A DNA stretch of 64,000 bases from Acidipropionibacterium acidipropionici (GCF_001441165.1 NZ_CP013126.1:959551-1023550); one strand, 5' to 3'; positions 51,998-61,102 are shown, counted from the stretch's first letter. Notes: generated by a model not told the origin, from the letters alone. A program made the numbers and translations.

Positions 51998-52017
51998 GAC
52001 TCTCCTCAACGACGTCG

Positions 52018-53025
52018 TCATCGGTTCCGACCGCCCCGCAGGTCGCCCCGGATCTCCGTCACCGCGTCGTACTTCCCACCGGCGGCCGCATCGGCGGCGG
52101 TCCGCAGCCCGGAGGGATCGCCCTCCCGCCGCGGGTCCGGAGGGAAGTCGACCAGCGCGGCCGCGGCCCGGTCGACGTCGACCCCGGCCTCCAGCGCCAC
52201 GATCGCCACCCTCACCCGGCCGTCGGACCTGGTGAGAGCCTCGGCCGCAGATTCGGGGGAGGCGCCGGTGGCCTGCTCGACGATCCGCACCATCCGGTGG
52301 TGAAGCTTCTCATTGGTGGCGACGACGTCGACCATGAGGTTCGACCAGGTCTTGCCCAGACGCACCATCGCAGCCGTCGAGATGGCGTTGAGCACCATCT
52401 TCTGGGCGGTGCCGGACTTCATCCTGGTGGACCCGGTCACCGCCTCGGGGCCCGTGTCGGGCAGGATCGCGACGTCGGCGAGGCCCGCCAGCGGCGCCTG
52501 CGGATTTGTGGAGATGAGGGCCGTCGGCAGGCCACGTCGCCGCGCCTCGGTCAGGGCCCCGGCGACATAGGGCGTCCGGCCGCTGGCGGCGATCCCGATG
52601 ACGACGTCGTGGGGGCCGGCCTGTGCCAGTTCGGCGGCACCGAGGGCCTCGGAGTCCTCGGCCCCCTCCACGGCGCGCACGAAGGCCTTCTCGCCGCCGG
52701 CCATGTGCCCGATCACCTGATCGGGCCGGATGCCGTAGGTCGGCAGCAGCTCCACGGCGTCGAGCACCCCCAGGCGTCCCGAGGTGCCGGCGCCGACGTA
52801 GTGGACCGTCCCGCTGGCCGCCAGGGCGGAGACGTAGAGATCGACCACCCGGGCGATCTGCCCGGTACACGCCTGGACGGCGGCCGCGACCCTGGCGTCC
52901 TCGCCGAGGATCTCGGTCACCACGCCCTCGGCATCGAGCTGATCGATGTCGAGGGTGCGTTCATTCCTGGTCTCCGTGGGCCAGCTGAGACGGGCCTGCG
53001 AGGGGGCCCGGGAAGTCGGTGTCAC
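52018..53025 (-). CDS. murQ: N-acetylmuramic acid 6-phosphate etherase
   Basis: Enzyme of 335 residues that splits the lactyl ether of N-acetylmuramic acid 6-phosphate to give N-acetylglucosamine 6-phosphate, in cell-wall recycling. A SIS domain is evident: VHYVGAGTSGRLGVLDAVEL, VIGIAASGRTPYVAGAL and TGSTRMKSGTAQKMVLN. The catalytic glutamate is expected at DAVE. The GTG start at 53025 is preferred because AGGAGGAG lies 6 bases upstream; ATG 53043 is upstream and in frame. Divergent from a sugar kinase gene. Confidence 0.92.
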   Translation of the reverse strand: MTPTSRAPSQARLSWPTETRNERTLDIDQLDAEGVVTEILGEDARVAAAVQACTGQIARVVDLYVSALAASGTVHYVGAGTSGRLGVLDAVELLPTYGIRPDQVIGHMAGGEKAFVRAVEGAEDSEALGAAELAQAGPHDVVIGIAASGRTPYVAGALTEARRRGLPTALISTNPQAPLAGLADVAILPDTGPEAVTGSTRMKSGTAQKMVLNAISTAAMVRLGKTWSNLMVDVVATNEKLHHRMVRIVEQATGASPESAAEALTRSDGRVRVAIVALEAGVDVDRAAAALVDFPPDPRREGDPSGLRTAADAAAGGKYDAVTEIRGDLRGGRNR

Positions 53026-53126
53026 GCCAGTCTCCTCCTGCATGAACACATGGGCGGCATGCTGAACGTGCCGCCGACCGATGATTGAGATCCGCACCCG
53101 CATCTCTCCCGTGATCGAACAGGCGA

Positions 53127-53149
53127 GATACGCCGGGAGCCGGCGTATC
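53127..53149. promoter_or_regulatory. 23-bp perfect palindrome between murQ and the kinase gene
   Basis: GATACGCCGG (53127-53136), a GAG spacer and CCGGCGTATC (53140-53149) form a perfect palindrome 10 bases before the kinase ATG and about 100 bases from murQ. It is well placed as an operator controlling both divergent genes. Confidence 0.6.
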
Positions 53150-53159
53150 GTCCCTGGTC

Positions 53160-54071
53160 ATGACAGTGATGGGGATCGACCTGGGCGGCACCAGCACCCG
53201 CTCATTGCTGGTTGATACTACAGGCCGTCCGCTGGGCAGAGGGCAGGCAGGTGGGGCCAACCTCAGGTCGGCCGTGGGAGGGGTCGCCGCGGCGGCCCGG
53301 GCGGTGGCCGAGGCGGCCTCGCAGGCCGTGGAATCCGCCGACGGGAGGCGCCCCGAAATGATCGTCGTCGGCGCCTCGGGAGCGGGCGCGGCGCGCCACG
53401 ACGAGGTGGCCGCCGCCATGAGTGAGGCCCTCGCACCGATCTGCCCGCGGATCCGGGTGGAGAACGACCTGGCGACCGCGTTCCGCTCGGTCAGCACCTC
53501 CCCAGACGGGTATCTGCTGCTGTCGGGCACCGGGGCGGTGGCGGCCCGGTTCGCCGGCGGGGCGGTGGCCGCGCGGGCCGACGGCCTCGGCTGGATTCTG
53601 GGGGACGTCGGCTCGGGCCTGTGGATCGGGTGGCAGGGGCTGCGCGCGGCGGCGGCGCATCTGGACGGGCGCGGGCCGTCCACAGTCCTCTCGGAGAGGC
53701 TGGTCCGGGCCCTCGAGGTGGAGGCCGTCACCGGGGATCCGGCCCAGGATCTGGTGCGCCGTGTCGATGACCTCGTCCCGGCCCGGATGGCGGCCCTGGC
53801 TCCCCTGGTGCTCGACGCGGCACGGGCCGATGCGGTGAGCCTCGACGAGGTGAGCGCGGGCATCTGCCGCGAGGCGGCGTCCGGCCTGGTCACCAGCCTG
53901 CGCGCGGTGACCGAGGAGGGTCCTGGCGCCGTGGTACTGGCCGGCGGCGTCCTGGCCCACGACACGATCGTGCGGGAACTCGTCACCGCTGAGCTGGACG
54001 GCTGGACCGTCCTCACCGCCTCCGACCCGGTCCTCGGGGCGGTGAGGATAGCCAGGGAGGCCATCTCCTGA
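53160..54071 (+). CDS. BadF-type N-acetylamino-sugar kinase (MurK/NagK-like)
   Basis: Protein of 303 residues of the ASKHA fold, BadF/BadG family. It has MGIDLGGTSTRSLLVD (phosphate 1), VENDLATAFRS, LLLSGTGAVAARF (phosphate 2) and VVLAGGVLAHD (adenosine). Family members phosphorylate N-acetylglucosamine or N-acetylmuramic acid. Divergence from murQ points to MurNAc kinase activity. ATG 53160 has no clear ribosome site; ATG 53169 is also possible. The last 59 bases overlap the convergent membrane-protein gene. Confidence 0.85.
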   Translation: MTVMGIDLGGTSTRSLLVDTTGRPLGRGQAGGANLRSAVGGVAAAARAVAEAASQAVESADGRRPEMIVVGASGAGAARHDEVAAAMSEALAPICPRIRVENDLATAFRSVSTSPDGYLLLSGTGAVAARFAGGAVAARADGLGWILGDVGSGLWIGWQGLRAAAAHLDGRGPSTVLSERLVRALEVEAVTGDPAQDLVRRVDDLVPARMAALAPLVLDAARADAVSLDEVSAGICREAASGLVTSLRAVTEEGPGAVVLAGGVLAHDTIVRELVTAELDGWTVLTASDPVLGAVRIAREAIS

Positions 54072-55083
54072 GGGAGCCCCCCACGGCCCCGATCACCGCG
54101 GCCAGGAGCACCGATGCCAGGGTGCCGGGAGCGGTCAGGTGCATCCGGAACGACTCCAGGGCGAACCTCACAAGCTCGCCGGGCATGCGCAGCAGCGCCC
54201 GCGACCCCACCGCCCCCTGGACGGCCGCCAGGGCCGCCGGGAGCACCCACAGCAGGCCCAGGGAGACGGCCGCCCCGATGACCCTGGCCGCGGCCCCGTC
54301 CCCCTTCGGCGGCGCGGCACGGCGGAGCTGTTCGGAACCGGCCCCGTCCCTGCGCGCCCCGCTCAACCCCCAGGCGATCGCCAGCCCGGCGAGGACCGGC
54401 GGAAGATAGCGCGCCGTGTACCAGAACACTGGCGCGACGGGCGACCACCCGGCGATCGGCCCCACGACATGGATGAATCCCCCGACCCATTCGCCGGCCG
54501 CCACCGTGGCAAGTGTCATGCCGACCACAGCACCCGGACGACGAGCCGCCCCGATCAGCACCAGGACGATCACGCCCGAGATGACACCGGCGACGATGAC
54601 GGCCACCAGCGCCGCGACGTAGATCGAGGCCTCGGCGCCGGGGGACAGCCCGGAGACCACGACCTCCAGCGACTGGCCGGCGGCGACGGCGTCGACCCCC
54701 AGCACGCCGACCCCCGCCAGAATGATCGCCCGCCACGTCCCTGCACCACGACGCCGGGAAGAACGCCCCCGGACACGGGCCGCGATCCCTGCCAGCGCCC
54801 AGCCGCACACCAGCATGGCCCCGATGAGGACGGCCGCGTACTGGCTCAGGGGCAGCAGGGCCCGGGGCATCCGGTCGGGAGCCACGATGCGTCCCCACAG
54901 GTTCTGCAGCGGAAGCCGCATCCCGGTCACGATCCACGGCACCAGGCCGAGGATCGCGGCGAGCACTCCGGTCAGGATCAGCCGGGGCGCATTATCTCGC
55001 TCCAGAACCCGGAGATCCGGGTCGCCGTCGCCCGATCCCGGCGTCCAGGAGGAGAAATTGTCGTGCGACTCGGCCGCACTCAT
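54013..55083 (-). CDS. Polytopic membrane protein of unknown function
   Basis: Protein of 356 residues with about eight hydrophobic segments, e.g. ILTGVLAAILGLVPWIVTGM, VAALVAVIVAGVISGVIVLVL and SLGLLWVLPAALAAV. It carries a polar N-terminus and a basic, Pro-rich C-terminus that overlaps the sugar-kinase gene on the other strand. It overlaps the DUF4127 gene by four bases, so the two are co-translated. No known family is recognised. Context suggests a role in amino-sugar uptake or turnover. Confidence 0.72.
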   Translation of the reverse strand: MSAAESHDNFSSWTPGSGDGDPDLRVLERDNAPRLILTGVLAAILGLVPWIVTGMRLPLQNLWGRIVAPDRMPRALLPLSQYAAVLIGAMLVCGWALAGIAARVRGRSSRRRGAGTWRAIILAGVGVLGVDAVAAGQSLEVVVSGLSPGAEASIYVAALVAVIVAGVISGVIVLVLIGAARRPGAVVGMTLATVAAGEWVGGFIHVVGPIAGWSPVAPVFWYTARYLPPVLAGLAIAWGLSGARRDGAGSEQLRRAAPPKGDGAAARVIGAAVSLGLLWVLPAALAAVQGAVGSRALLRMPGELVRFALESFRMHLTAPGTLASVLLAAVIGAVGGSLRRWPPWLSSPPRGPGRRR

Positions 55084-56663
55084 CTGGTCACCAGCTCGAA
55101 ATCGATCTCGAAGGTGCGATGCCAGGGGAATCCGACGTCCTCCACCCGCCAGCCGGTGAATCCGAGGTCCCGCAGCCCCTCCTCCAGCATCCGGGACGCC
55201 ATCGCCACGGCCCGAGCCTCCTGGCCGGGCCCGAAGAGGGTGCCGGTCGAGGCCAGACCCAGCTCCTCGCGCAGCACCCGGCGCCCCCGGGCCTGGTAGA
55301 CGTCGTCCTCCAGAAGACGGTGCACCAGAAGCTTCTCCAACTGATGTGGCGAGCCCGATCCGAGTCGCTCCCCCACCGCGACCGCCACACCCACCCCGAC
55401 AGCCGTGCCGAGGGTGTTCCCGGCGGTGTTCCACCCGGCATAACCGGCCAGCCGATCCAGCAGGCCACGGCGCCGCAGTGCGGCCACCAGCACTGGATCC
55501 GAGCCGTTGGCGTACCGGACGTCGGCGACCACCACCGGCTTCCCGAAGGCCATGGCGCGCGCCACCAGGTCCGCGGTGGCGGTGGCCGGTCCGGGGGCCT
55601 CGGGCGGGGCGTCCACCACGAGATCCAGCCCGTCGATGCCGGCCGGGTGCACCACCATCAGCACATCGAAGGGGTCTGCGGGCAACCCCCACCGCTGCCC
55701 GACGACAGGGACGGCCCCGGCGGCCTCGACCTGCCGGAGCACCGACTCGGTGAGCGGGGAGTTCTCGAAGGGGGGCACCCGCTCCATATCGTCGGGCAGG
55801 GCGCAGGCCACCGCGATCCGCACCGGGCCGGCCGTCACCCGACCGGCCCGCCCGGTGGCCGCCTCTTCGGAACCCGCCACCGGGGCCGACGCCATCCGGT
55901 TGAGCGCCCGCGCCACCAGGGTGCAGCCGACCTCGTCGGCCCCCGGGTACATCATCACCGTCCCGCTGGTAAGCAGCGCCCCGGCCCAGTGCCCCAGCCA
56001 GCGCTGCTCCAGGCTCCCGGCGGAGTATCGGGCGGTGTCGTCGGCGGTGATGAGCAGGGTGCTCAGCACCCCCTGCGAGGCCAGGTCCAGGGCCCGCAGA
56101 TTGATGATGTGGTTGCGCAGCCGCCGGTGCTCGAAATCGAGCCGGATCTCGGCGGGCACCGCCTCCTCCAGGGCCTCCAGTTCACCGGACCCTTCCCGGT
56201 CGAGGGCGTCCTCGAAGCGCCTGTGCAGCAGGGCTCCGAGCCGGTGAAGCCGGCGCCCGTGCCGGCTCCAGTACTCCGGCTCCTCGCCGGCGTCATCGGA
56301 GTTGCTCGCCCGGGTCACCAGGCTCACCGCCTCCAGCGTCGTCGCCGGGTGCGACGCCACCACCTCGGCGAGCACCGACAACCGCCCCAGGCAGGCCTCA
56401 ACGGCGTCCTCGCTGATCCGCGCCGCGATGAGCCCGCCGTGAACCAGGGTGTCGAGGCACACCCCGATGCTCCCCGCGCCCCGGTCGGCCTGGGAGCGCA
56501 GCCACCGGCCCAGTCCCTCGACGTCGCCGGCCCGGCGTCCGCGGGGCAGCAGCCCCGCCGGGGGCAGCGCGAGGTCGACGCCGGCCAGGGCCGCCACATC
56601 GCGCGGCAGGGTGGTGTTGACGGGCCGCTCGTCCAGGGGCAGCAGCGCGACGCCGGCGTTCAC
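55080..56663 (-). CDS. DUF4127 family protein
   Basis: Soluble protein of 527 residues. Family hallmarks are ALLPLDERPVNTTLPRDVAAL near the N-terminus, VCLDTLVHGGLIAAR, and late DVRYANGSDPVLV and AGWNTAGNTLGTAVG. DUF4127 proteins occur beside sugar transporters and amino-sugar genes but have no established activity. The GTG start at 56663 overlaps the nanE stop as GTGA. It is part of a four-base-overlap chain nanE, DUF4127, membrane protein. Confidence 0.85.
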   Translation of the reverse strand: MNAGVALLPLDERPVNTTLPRDVAALAGVDLALPPAGLLPRGRRAGDVEGLGRWLRSQADRGAGSIGVCLDTLVHGGLIAARISEDAVEACLGRLSVLAEVVASHPATTLEAVSLVTRASNSDDAGEEPEYWSRHGRRLHRLGALLHRRFEDALDREGSGELEALEEAVPAEIRLDFEHRRLRNHIINLRALDLASQGVLSTLLITADDTARYSAGSLEQRWLGHWAGALLTSGTVMMYPGADEVGCTLVARALNRMASAPVAGSEEAATGRAGRVTAGPVRIAVACALPDDMERVPPFENSPLTESVLRQVEAAGAVPVVGQRWGLPADPFDVLMVVHPAGIDGLDLVVDAPPEAPGPATATADLVARAMAFGKPVVVADVRYANGSDPVLVAALRRRGLLDRLAGYAGWNTAGNTLGTAVGVGVAVAVGERLGSGSPHQLEKLLVHRLLEDDVYQARGRRVLREELGLASTGTLFGPGQEARAVAMASRMLEEGLRDLGFTGWRVEDVGFPWHRTFEIDFELVTR

Positions 56664-57367
56664 GACGTCTCCCCGCCGCGGCGGGGAGCGGCGGCCACCA
56701 TCCGGGCCACGATGCGTTCGGGTGCGGTGACCGCGGAGCCGACGACGACGGCGTGAGCGCCTACGGCGAAGCAGGCGGCGACGTCCTCGGGGGTCCACAG
56801 GCCGCCCTCGGCGATCACCGGCGCCTCCAGGGCCCCGACGAGTTCGCCGATGAGGGCCAGCGGCGGGCGGGCGCCACCTTTCGTGTCGCCGGTGTAGCCG
56901 AACATGGTGGTGCCCACCATGTCGGCGCCGTCCCGGACCGCGGCCCTGGCCTCGTCCAGGGTGGCGATGTCGGCCATCACCAGGGCTCCGCGGGAGTGCA
57001 CCGCGTCGGCGATCTCGGCGAAGGACTCGGCCGGCCGGGTGCCCGCGGTGTTCTGGACGGCCACGACGCTGCCACCGGCGTCGACCAGCGCCTCGGCGTC
57101 GGCGCGCAGCGGGGTGATGTAGTTGTCGGTGCCGAACTCGTAGTGCTTGGTGATCGCGATGATGGGCAGCCCCGGTTCGCGCGCACGCAGCTCGGCGACG
57201 GTCTCGGGCCCGGCGACCCGGGCCCCCACCGCCCCGCCGAGCACCCCGGTCTGAGCGAGCATCGCCAGAATCCGCGGGTCGTCGAGGGGGCTGCGCGGAT
57301 CCATCACCTGGGAGGAGACGACGACGCCTCCCCGGATCTGTTCGAGGACCGAGCGGTCGGAGGTCAT
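56660..57367 (-). CDS. nanE: N-acetylmannosamine-6-phosphate 2-epimerase
   Basis: TIM-barrel enzyme of 235 residues that converts ManNAc-6-phosphate to GlcNAc-6-phosphate in sialic-acid and amino-sugar use. Family marks: GGVVVSSQ at the N-terminus, IIAITKHYEF with the catalytic lysine, MADIATLDEA, GTTMFGYTG, and VIAEGGLWTPEDV. ATG 57367 is used. No nanA or nanK gene is near. The pairing with murQ and a BadF kinase suggests flow to GlcNAc-6-phosphate. Confidence 0.9.
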   Translation of the reverse strand: MTSDRSVLEQIRGGVVVSSQVMDPRSPLDDPRILAMLAQTGVLGGAVGARVAGPETVAELRAREPGLPIIAITKHYEFGTDNYITPLRADAEALVDAGGSVVAVQNTAGTRPAESFAEIADAVHSRGALVMADIATLDEARAAVRDGADMVGTTMFGYTGDTKGGARPPLALIGELVGALEAPVIAEGGLWTPEDVAACFAVGAHAVVVGSAVTAPERIVARMVAAAPRRGGETS

Positions 57368-57406
57368 GTATTCCTCATTCCCTGCAGGTGACATCGGGGG
57401 AAAGTA

Positions 57407-57460
57407 CTCCCAACACGCCGTCCCGGCGCCCTGGCGAGCTGAGGGACGACGTGTTGGGAG
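57407..57460. repeat. Palindromic repeat element, copy 3 of 3
   Basis: CTCCCAACACGCCGTCCC (57407-57424) pairs with 57443-57460 with a single mismatch. Loop and arms match copy 2 (30173-30226) closely. It lies between the ABC importer genes and nanE. Confidence 0.88.
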
Positions 57461-57519
57461 CAGCGACCCCCGCACCGTCGTTGCCGAAGATGCTGCGGGA
57501 GCGGCTGCCCCCGAGCTGA

Positions 57520-58416
57520 TCACTTCATGGTGCCCTGCGACACCGAGCCCTGCAGCTGGCGCTGGAAGATGATGTAGACGATCAGCACCGGCAGGATCGT
57601 GACGACCACCGAGGCGAACAGGGCACCGTAGTCGACCTCGTAGTTCGTCCTGGCCGCGAAGGCCGCGAGCCCCTGGGAGAGCACGTAGTTGTCGGTGTTG
57701 GTGTTCAGGGCCACCGGGATGAGGTACTGATTCCACAGGCCGAGGAAGTTGAAGATCGCCACCGAGGCCAGGCCGGGCTTGGCCATCGGCAGCATCACCC
57801 GGAAGAAGGTGGTCCACTCGCCGGCTCCGTCGATCTGCGCGGCCTCATAGATCTCGTAGGGCAGCGTCTTGAAGAAGGCGTAGAGAAAGAACACCGTGAA
57901 GGGCAGAGCGAAGGCCACGTAGGTGATGATGAGACCTTGCATCGTGTTGAGCAGATGCATGTTCTTCAGGGTGAAGAACAGCGGCACCACGGCCAGGAAG
58001 ATAGGGAATGTGTTGCCCGCCAGGAACAGCACGTAGATCAGCCGGTTGCCGTGGAACTTGAACCGCGCGAGCACATAGGCGCTCATCGCCCCGAACACCA
58101 TGACGAGGATGAGGGCGCTGAAGACCACGAGGATGGTGTTGAGGAAGTAGTCGCCGATCCCGGCGGTGATCCAGGCGTTCTTGAAGTTCACCCACTGCGG
58201 GGTTTTCGGCAGCCCGAAGGGGGAGGAGAAGATCTCGCTGGTGGTCTTGAAGGAGGTGAGCAGGGTCCACAGCAGCGGCAGGACGACGATCGCCGCCCAG
58301 ATGATCAGCAGGATGTGGGAGACCGTCGAGACGGCCCGGTCCCCCTTGGTGGCCTGGACGTGGTGGGTCTCGACCTCGTCGGCGCGCAGCGGTTCGGTCA
58401 TCATCTGAGTACTCAT
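57520..58416 (-). CDS. Sugar ABC transporter permease (MalG-like)
   Basis: Inner-membrane permease of 298 residues with six segments and the EAA loop (YEIYEAAQIDGAGEWTTFFRVMLPMAKPG, about residue 210) that contacts the ATPase. CUT1 class, MalG-type with the C-terminal FQRQLQGSVSQGTMK end. The ATG overlaps the upstream permease stop by four bases. No ATPase gene accompanies the transporter; actinobacteria often share one MsiK-type ATPase. Confidence 0.88.
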   Translation of the reverse strand: MSTQMMTEPLRADEVETHHVQATKGDRAVSTVSHILLIIWAAIVVLPLLWTLLTSFKTTSEIFSSPFGLPKTPQWVNFKNAWITAGIGDYFLNTILVVFSALILVMVFGAMSAYVLARFKFHGNRLIYVLFLAGNTFPIFLAVVPLFFTLKNMHLLNTMQGLIITYVAFALPFTVFFLYAFFKTLPYEIYEAAQIDGAGEWTTFFRVMLPMAKPGLASVAIFNFLGLWNQYLIPVALNTNTDNYVLSQGLAAFAARTNYEVDYGALFASVVVTILPVLIVYIIFQRQLQGSVSQGTMK

Positions 58417-59444
58417 GCCATCGTCACCGTGTCCTTGCCGCCGGTCAGTCGGTTCACGAGTGCGACGATCCCGGCGAAGATCATCGTCATGAGGGCGATG
58501 ATGACGCCCATGGCACAGGCGATGCCGTACTGGCCCTTCTTGAATGCGGCGTCGTACAGCTGCTGGCTCATCACCAGGGTGGAGTTCGACGGGCCGCCGA
58601 AGGGGTTCAGCACGCTCATGTAGACGAAGGCGTCCAGGGATGCGATGCCCAGGTAGATCCAGGCCGTCTGGATGTTGTCGCGGATCAGCGGGACGGTGAT
58701 CGTCACCGCCGTCTTGAACCGCCCGGCCCCGTCGATCCGCGCCGCCTCGAAGATCTCCGCCGGGATCGACTTGATCCCCGCGATGAACAGCAGCATGTAG
58801 AAGCCGACATAGGCCCAGATCATGATGAAGATCGAGATCGGCATGGCCGTCGACTTCTCACCCAGCCAGGCGAACTCGTTGGCACTGGAGAACCCGAGTC
58901 TGGTGAGGATACCGTTCACGGCGCCGTGCGAGGGATCGAAGATCTGGCCCCACATGAGGCCGATGACCACGGCCGGCACGCAGTACGGGAAGAAGGACGC
59001 CACCCGGTAGAAACCGGAATGGTTCAGGCCGCGGGTCTGGCCGAAACTCGACCCACCCACGGTGATGAGGGTGGCGAGGACCATGGCCACCAGGATCGTC
59101 ACCACCGGAACCATGACGGCCAGGATGATGTTGTTCACCATGGCCTTGGAGAAGATGTCGTCGGTGAGGATTCTCGTGTAGTTCCTCAGCCCGACGAAAT
59201 CGAAGGTCGCCGAGAATCCGCCCCAGTTGGTGAGCGAGTAGTAGAACGCCTGGATGAAGGGCGACAGGACGAAGATCACGAAGACGGCCAGCGGGAGGCC
59301 GAGGAACACGACGAAGAAGCTGACTCTGTCGAAACTCCAGTGGCGGCGGCGCTTGCGTGCTGGAGGAAGGGACTCCACGGGCTCGGGGGCACCCGAGAGA
59401 GTTCCGGCCTCCGTTATGGCGTTCATGGGGGCGGATGCAGTCAT
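58413..59444 (-). CDS. Sugar ABC transporter permease (MalF-like)
   Basis: Inner-membrane permease of 343 residues, six segments with a polar N-terminal tail of about 40 residues and the EAA loop (AEIFEAARIDGAGRFKTAVTITVP). MalF-type CUT1 permease, partner of the next gene and of the binding protein. ATG 59444 and ATG 59426 are both possible starts with no clear ribosome site. Confidence 0.88.
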   Translation of the reverse strand: MTASAPMNAITEAGTLSGAPEPVESLPPARKRRRHWSFDRVSFFVVFLGLPLAVFVIFVLSPFIQAFYYSLTNWGGFSATFDFVGLRNYTRILTDDIFSKAMVNNIILAVMVPVVTILVAMVLATLITVGGSSFGQTRGLNHSGFYRVASFFPYCVPAVVIGLMWGQIFDPSHGAVNGILTRLGFSSANEFAWLGEKSTAMPISIFIMIWAYVGFYMLLFIAGIKSIPAEIFEAARIDGAGRFKTAVTITVPLIRDNIQTAWIYLGIASLDAFVYMSVLNPFGGPSNSTLVMSQQLYDAAFKKGQYGIACAMGVIIALMTMIFAGIVALVNRLTGGKDTVTMA

Positions 59445-59540
59445 ACCGACATCAATCTGTTGGAGGCGAGAGGGCGGGCCGCCCGCTTCCGGGCGGAGCC
59501 GGGCGGCCGGTAGAGTGTCACGGCCGGTCGGGGCCGTGGC

Positions 59541-60947
59541 TCACTTGACGGTGATCTTCTTGACCGAGGAGTCGTCGGCGATCTTGTCCGAGATCTCCTG
59601 CATGCCCTTGGTGAGTTCGGCCACCGAGGACTTGCCGGCCAGGAAGTCGTTCCACAGCACCAGGTGCTGGGTGTTCATGCCGTAGTAGTCGACGAACTTG
59701 ATCGAGAAGACCTTGTCCCCGGCGGCGTCCAGCATCTTGGTGAGGGACACCAGGGCGGTGGATCCGAAGCCGTCGGCCGGGACGGTGTCCTTGACGACGG
59801 TCGGGGAAAGGATCGTCTTGGCGAAGTTGGTCGCGGCGTCCTTGGAGAGCATCGCCCGCATGAACTCCTTGCCGGCGCCCGCATTGACGGCCTTCTTCGG
59901 AAGGATGAAGGGCTCGCCGGGGGCGGCGTCCATCGCGTCGTAGCCCATCTTCGGGGAGTCGGTGAGGACGAACTCCGGACAGCCCGTCATCTTGAAGCCG
60001 GCCTTGGTCTGCTTCTTCATCTCGTTCTCGATCCAGGAGCCCGAGGGGTACATGATGGCCGACTGGTCATTGGACCACTGGGCCTGGGCCGCGGTGAACT
60101 GAGTGCCGGCGCCGCCGGGCTTCATGAAGCCGGCGTCGATGATCTTCTTGAGAGCGGTGAGGGTGTCCTGGACGGTCTTCTGCGACCAGGCCTTCTTCTC
60201 GAGGTTCTCGATGGCCAGGCGGACCTCGTCGCCGCCCTCCTTGTAGGCGGTGCCCAGGGTGAGGGTCCTGTAGTAGGAGGCGGCCTCCTTGCCCCAGCAG
60301 AACAGGTACTTGCCCTTCTTCTTGGCCTGCTCGCCGAGCTTGTAGGCGTCATCCCAGGTCTTCGGGACCGACCAGCCATTGGCCTCGAAGAGGGAGGCGG
60401 AGTACCAGACCGCCAGGGCGCTCATGACGTAGTTGAAGACGACGAACTTGTCGGAGTAGGTGCCACCCTCCTTGACGCCGGCGTAGAGGGTGTCGCTGAT
60501 CTTCTTGCCCTCGTAGTTCTTGGCCTCGAGGATGTCGTCGACGGTGTCGAGCTGGTCGACGATCGAGGCGATGCCGATCGAGTTGGCGCCCGAGTTGTCG
60601 ATGACGTCGGGCGGGTTGCCGCCGACGAAGCGGGGCTGCAGCTCCTGGGAGATGTTGTTGGAGGCCTTCACCGAGGTGGTGAGCTTGGGGTACTTCTTCT
60701 TCATCTGCTGGGCGGCGAACTCGCAGTAGGCGATGCCGTAGCCGCCGTTGAAGATGACGGCGTCGAGCTTGCCGTCCTCCTTGATGCCGAAGGGGTTCGC
60801 GTCCGACTTGGCGCCGGCCTTCGCGGTGCTGCCGGTGTCGGAATCTCCGCCGCCACCGCCGGCGGCGCAGGAGGCCAGCGGCACCACGGCCGCGGCTGCG
60901 GCGGCCCCCTTGAGGAATCCTCGACGGTTGAAGGTTGACTGGGTCAT
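59541..60947 (-). CDS. Extracellular sugar-binding lipoprotein of the ABC importer
   Basis: Solute-binding lipoprotein of 468 residues. The N-terminus carries FNRRGFLKGAAAAAAVVPLASC with twin arginines and a lipobox (LASC), then a Gly-rich spacer and a class I binding fold (DAVIFNGGYGIAYCEFAAQQM, MYPSGSWIENEMKKQ). In this CUT1 class typical ligands are oligosaccharides or aminosugars; the neighbouring nanE, murQ and kinase suggest an amino sugar. ATG 60947 is chosen because AAGGAG lies 7 bases upstream. Confidence 0.9.
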   Translation of the reverse strand: MTQSTFNRRGFLKGAAAAAAVVPLASCAAGGGGGDSDTGSTAKAGAKSDANPFGIKEDGKLDAVIFNGGYGIAYCEFAAQQMKKKYPKLTTSVKASNNISQELQPRFVGGNPPDVIDNSGANSIGIASIVDQLDTVDDILEAKNYEGKKISDTLYAGVKEGGTYSDKFVVFNYVMSALAVWYSASLFEANGWSVPKTWDDAYKLGEQAKKKGKYLFCWGKEAASYYRTLTLGTAYKEGGDEVRLAIENLEKKAWSQKTVQDTLTALKKIIDAGFMKPGGAGTQFTAAQAQWSNDQSAIMYPSGSWIENEMKKQTKAGFKMTGCPEFVLTDSPKMGYDAMDAAPGEPFILPKKAVNAGAGKEFMRAMLSKDAATNFAKTILSPTVVKDTVPADGFGSTALVSLTKMLDAAGDKVFSIKFVDYYGMNTQHLVLWNDFLAGKSSVAELTKGMQEISDKIADDSSVKKITVK

Positions 60948-61085
60948 GGTCATTCTCCTTGTTTGATGTCCACCGACGCTGGCGGACAGCGGATCAATCA
61001 CTCAGTGCTCTCAGGAGGGCCCTGCGCCCTGAACAGTAGTGACGCCCGGTGGGCGGCTACAAGCACTGCAACCGAACCGTTACGT

Positions 61086-61102
61086 CGCACTCACATAGTG
61101 CG
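61086..61102 (-). promoter_or_regulatory. CGCACT/AGTGCG operator-like inverted repeat
   Basis: CGCACT (61086-61091) and AGTGCG (61097-61102) flank a 5-base spacer about 140 bases upstream of the binding-protein gene. On the minus strand a TTGATG -35-like hexamer overlaps it. A repressor site for the importer operon is plausible. Confidence 0.4.
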
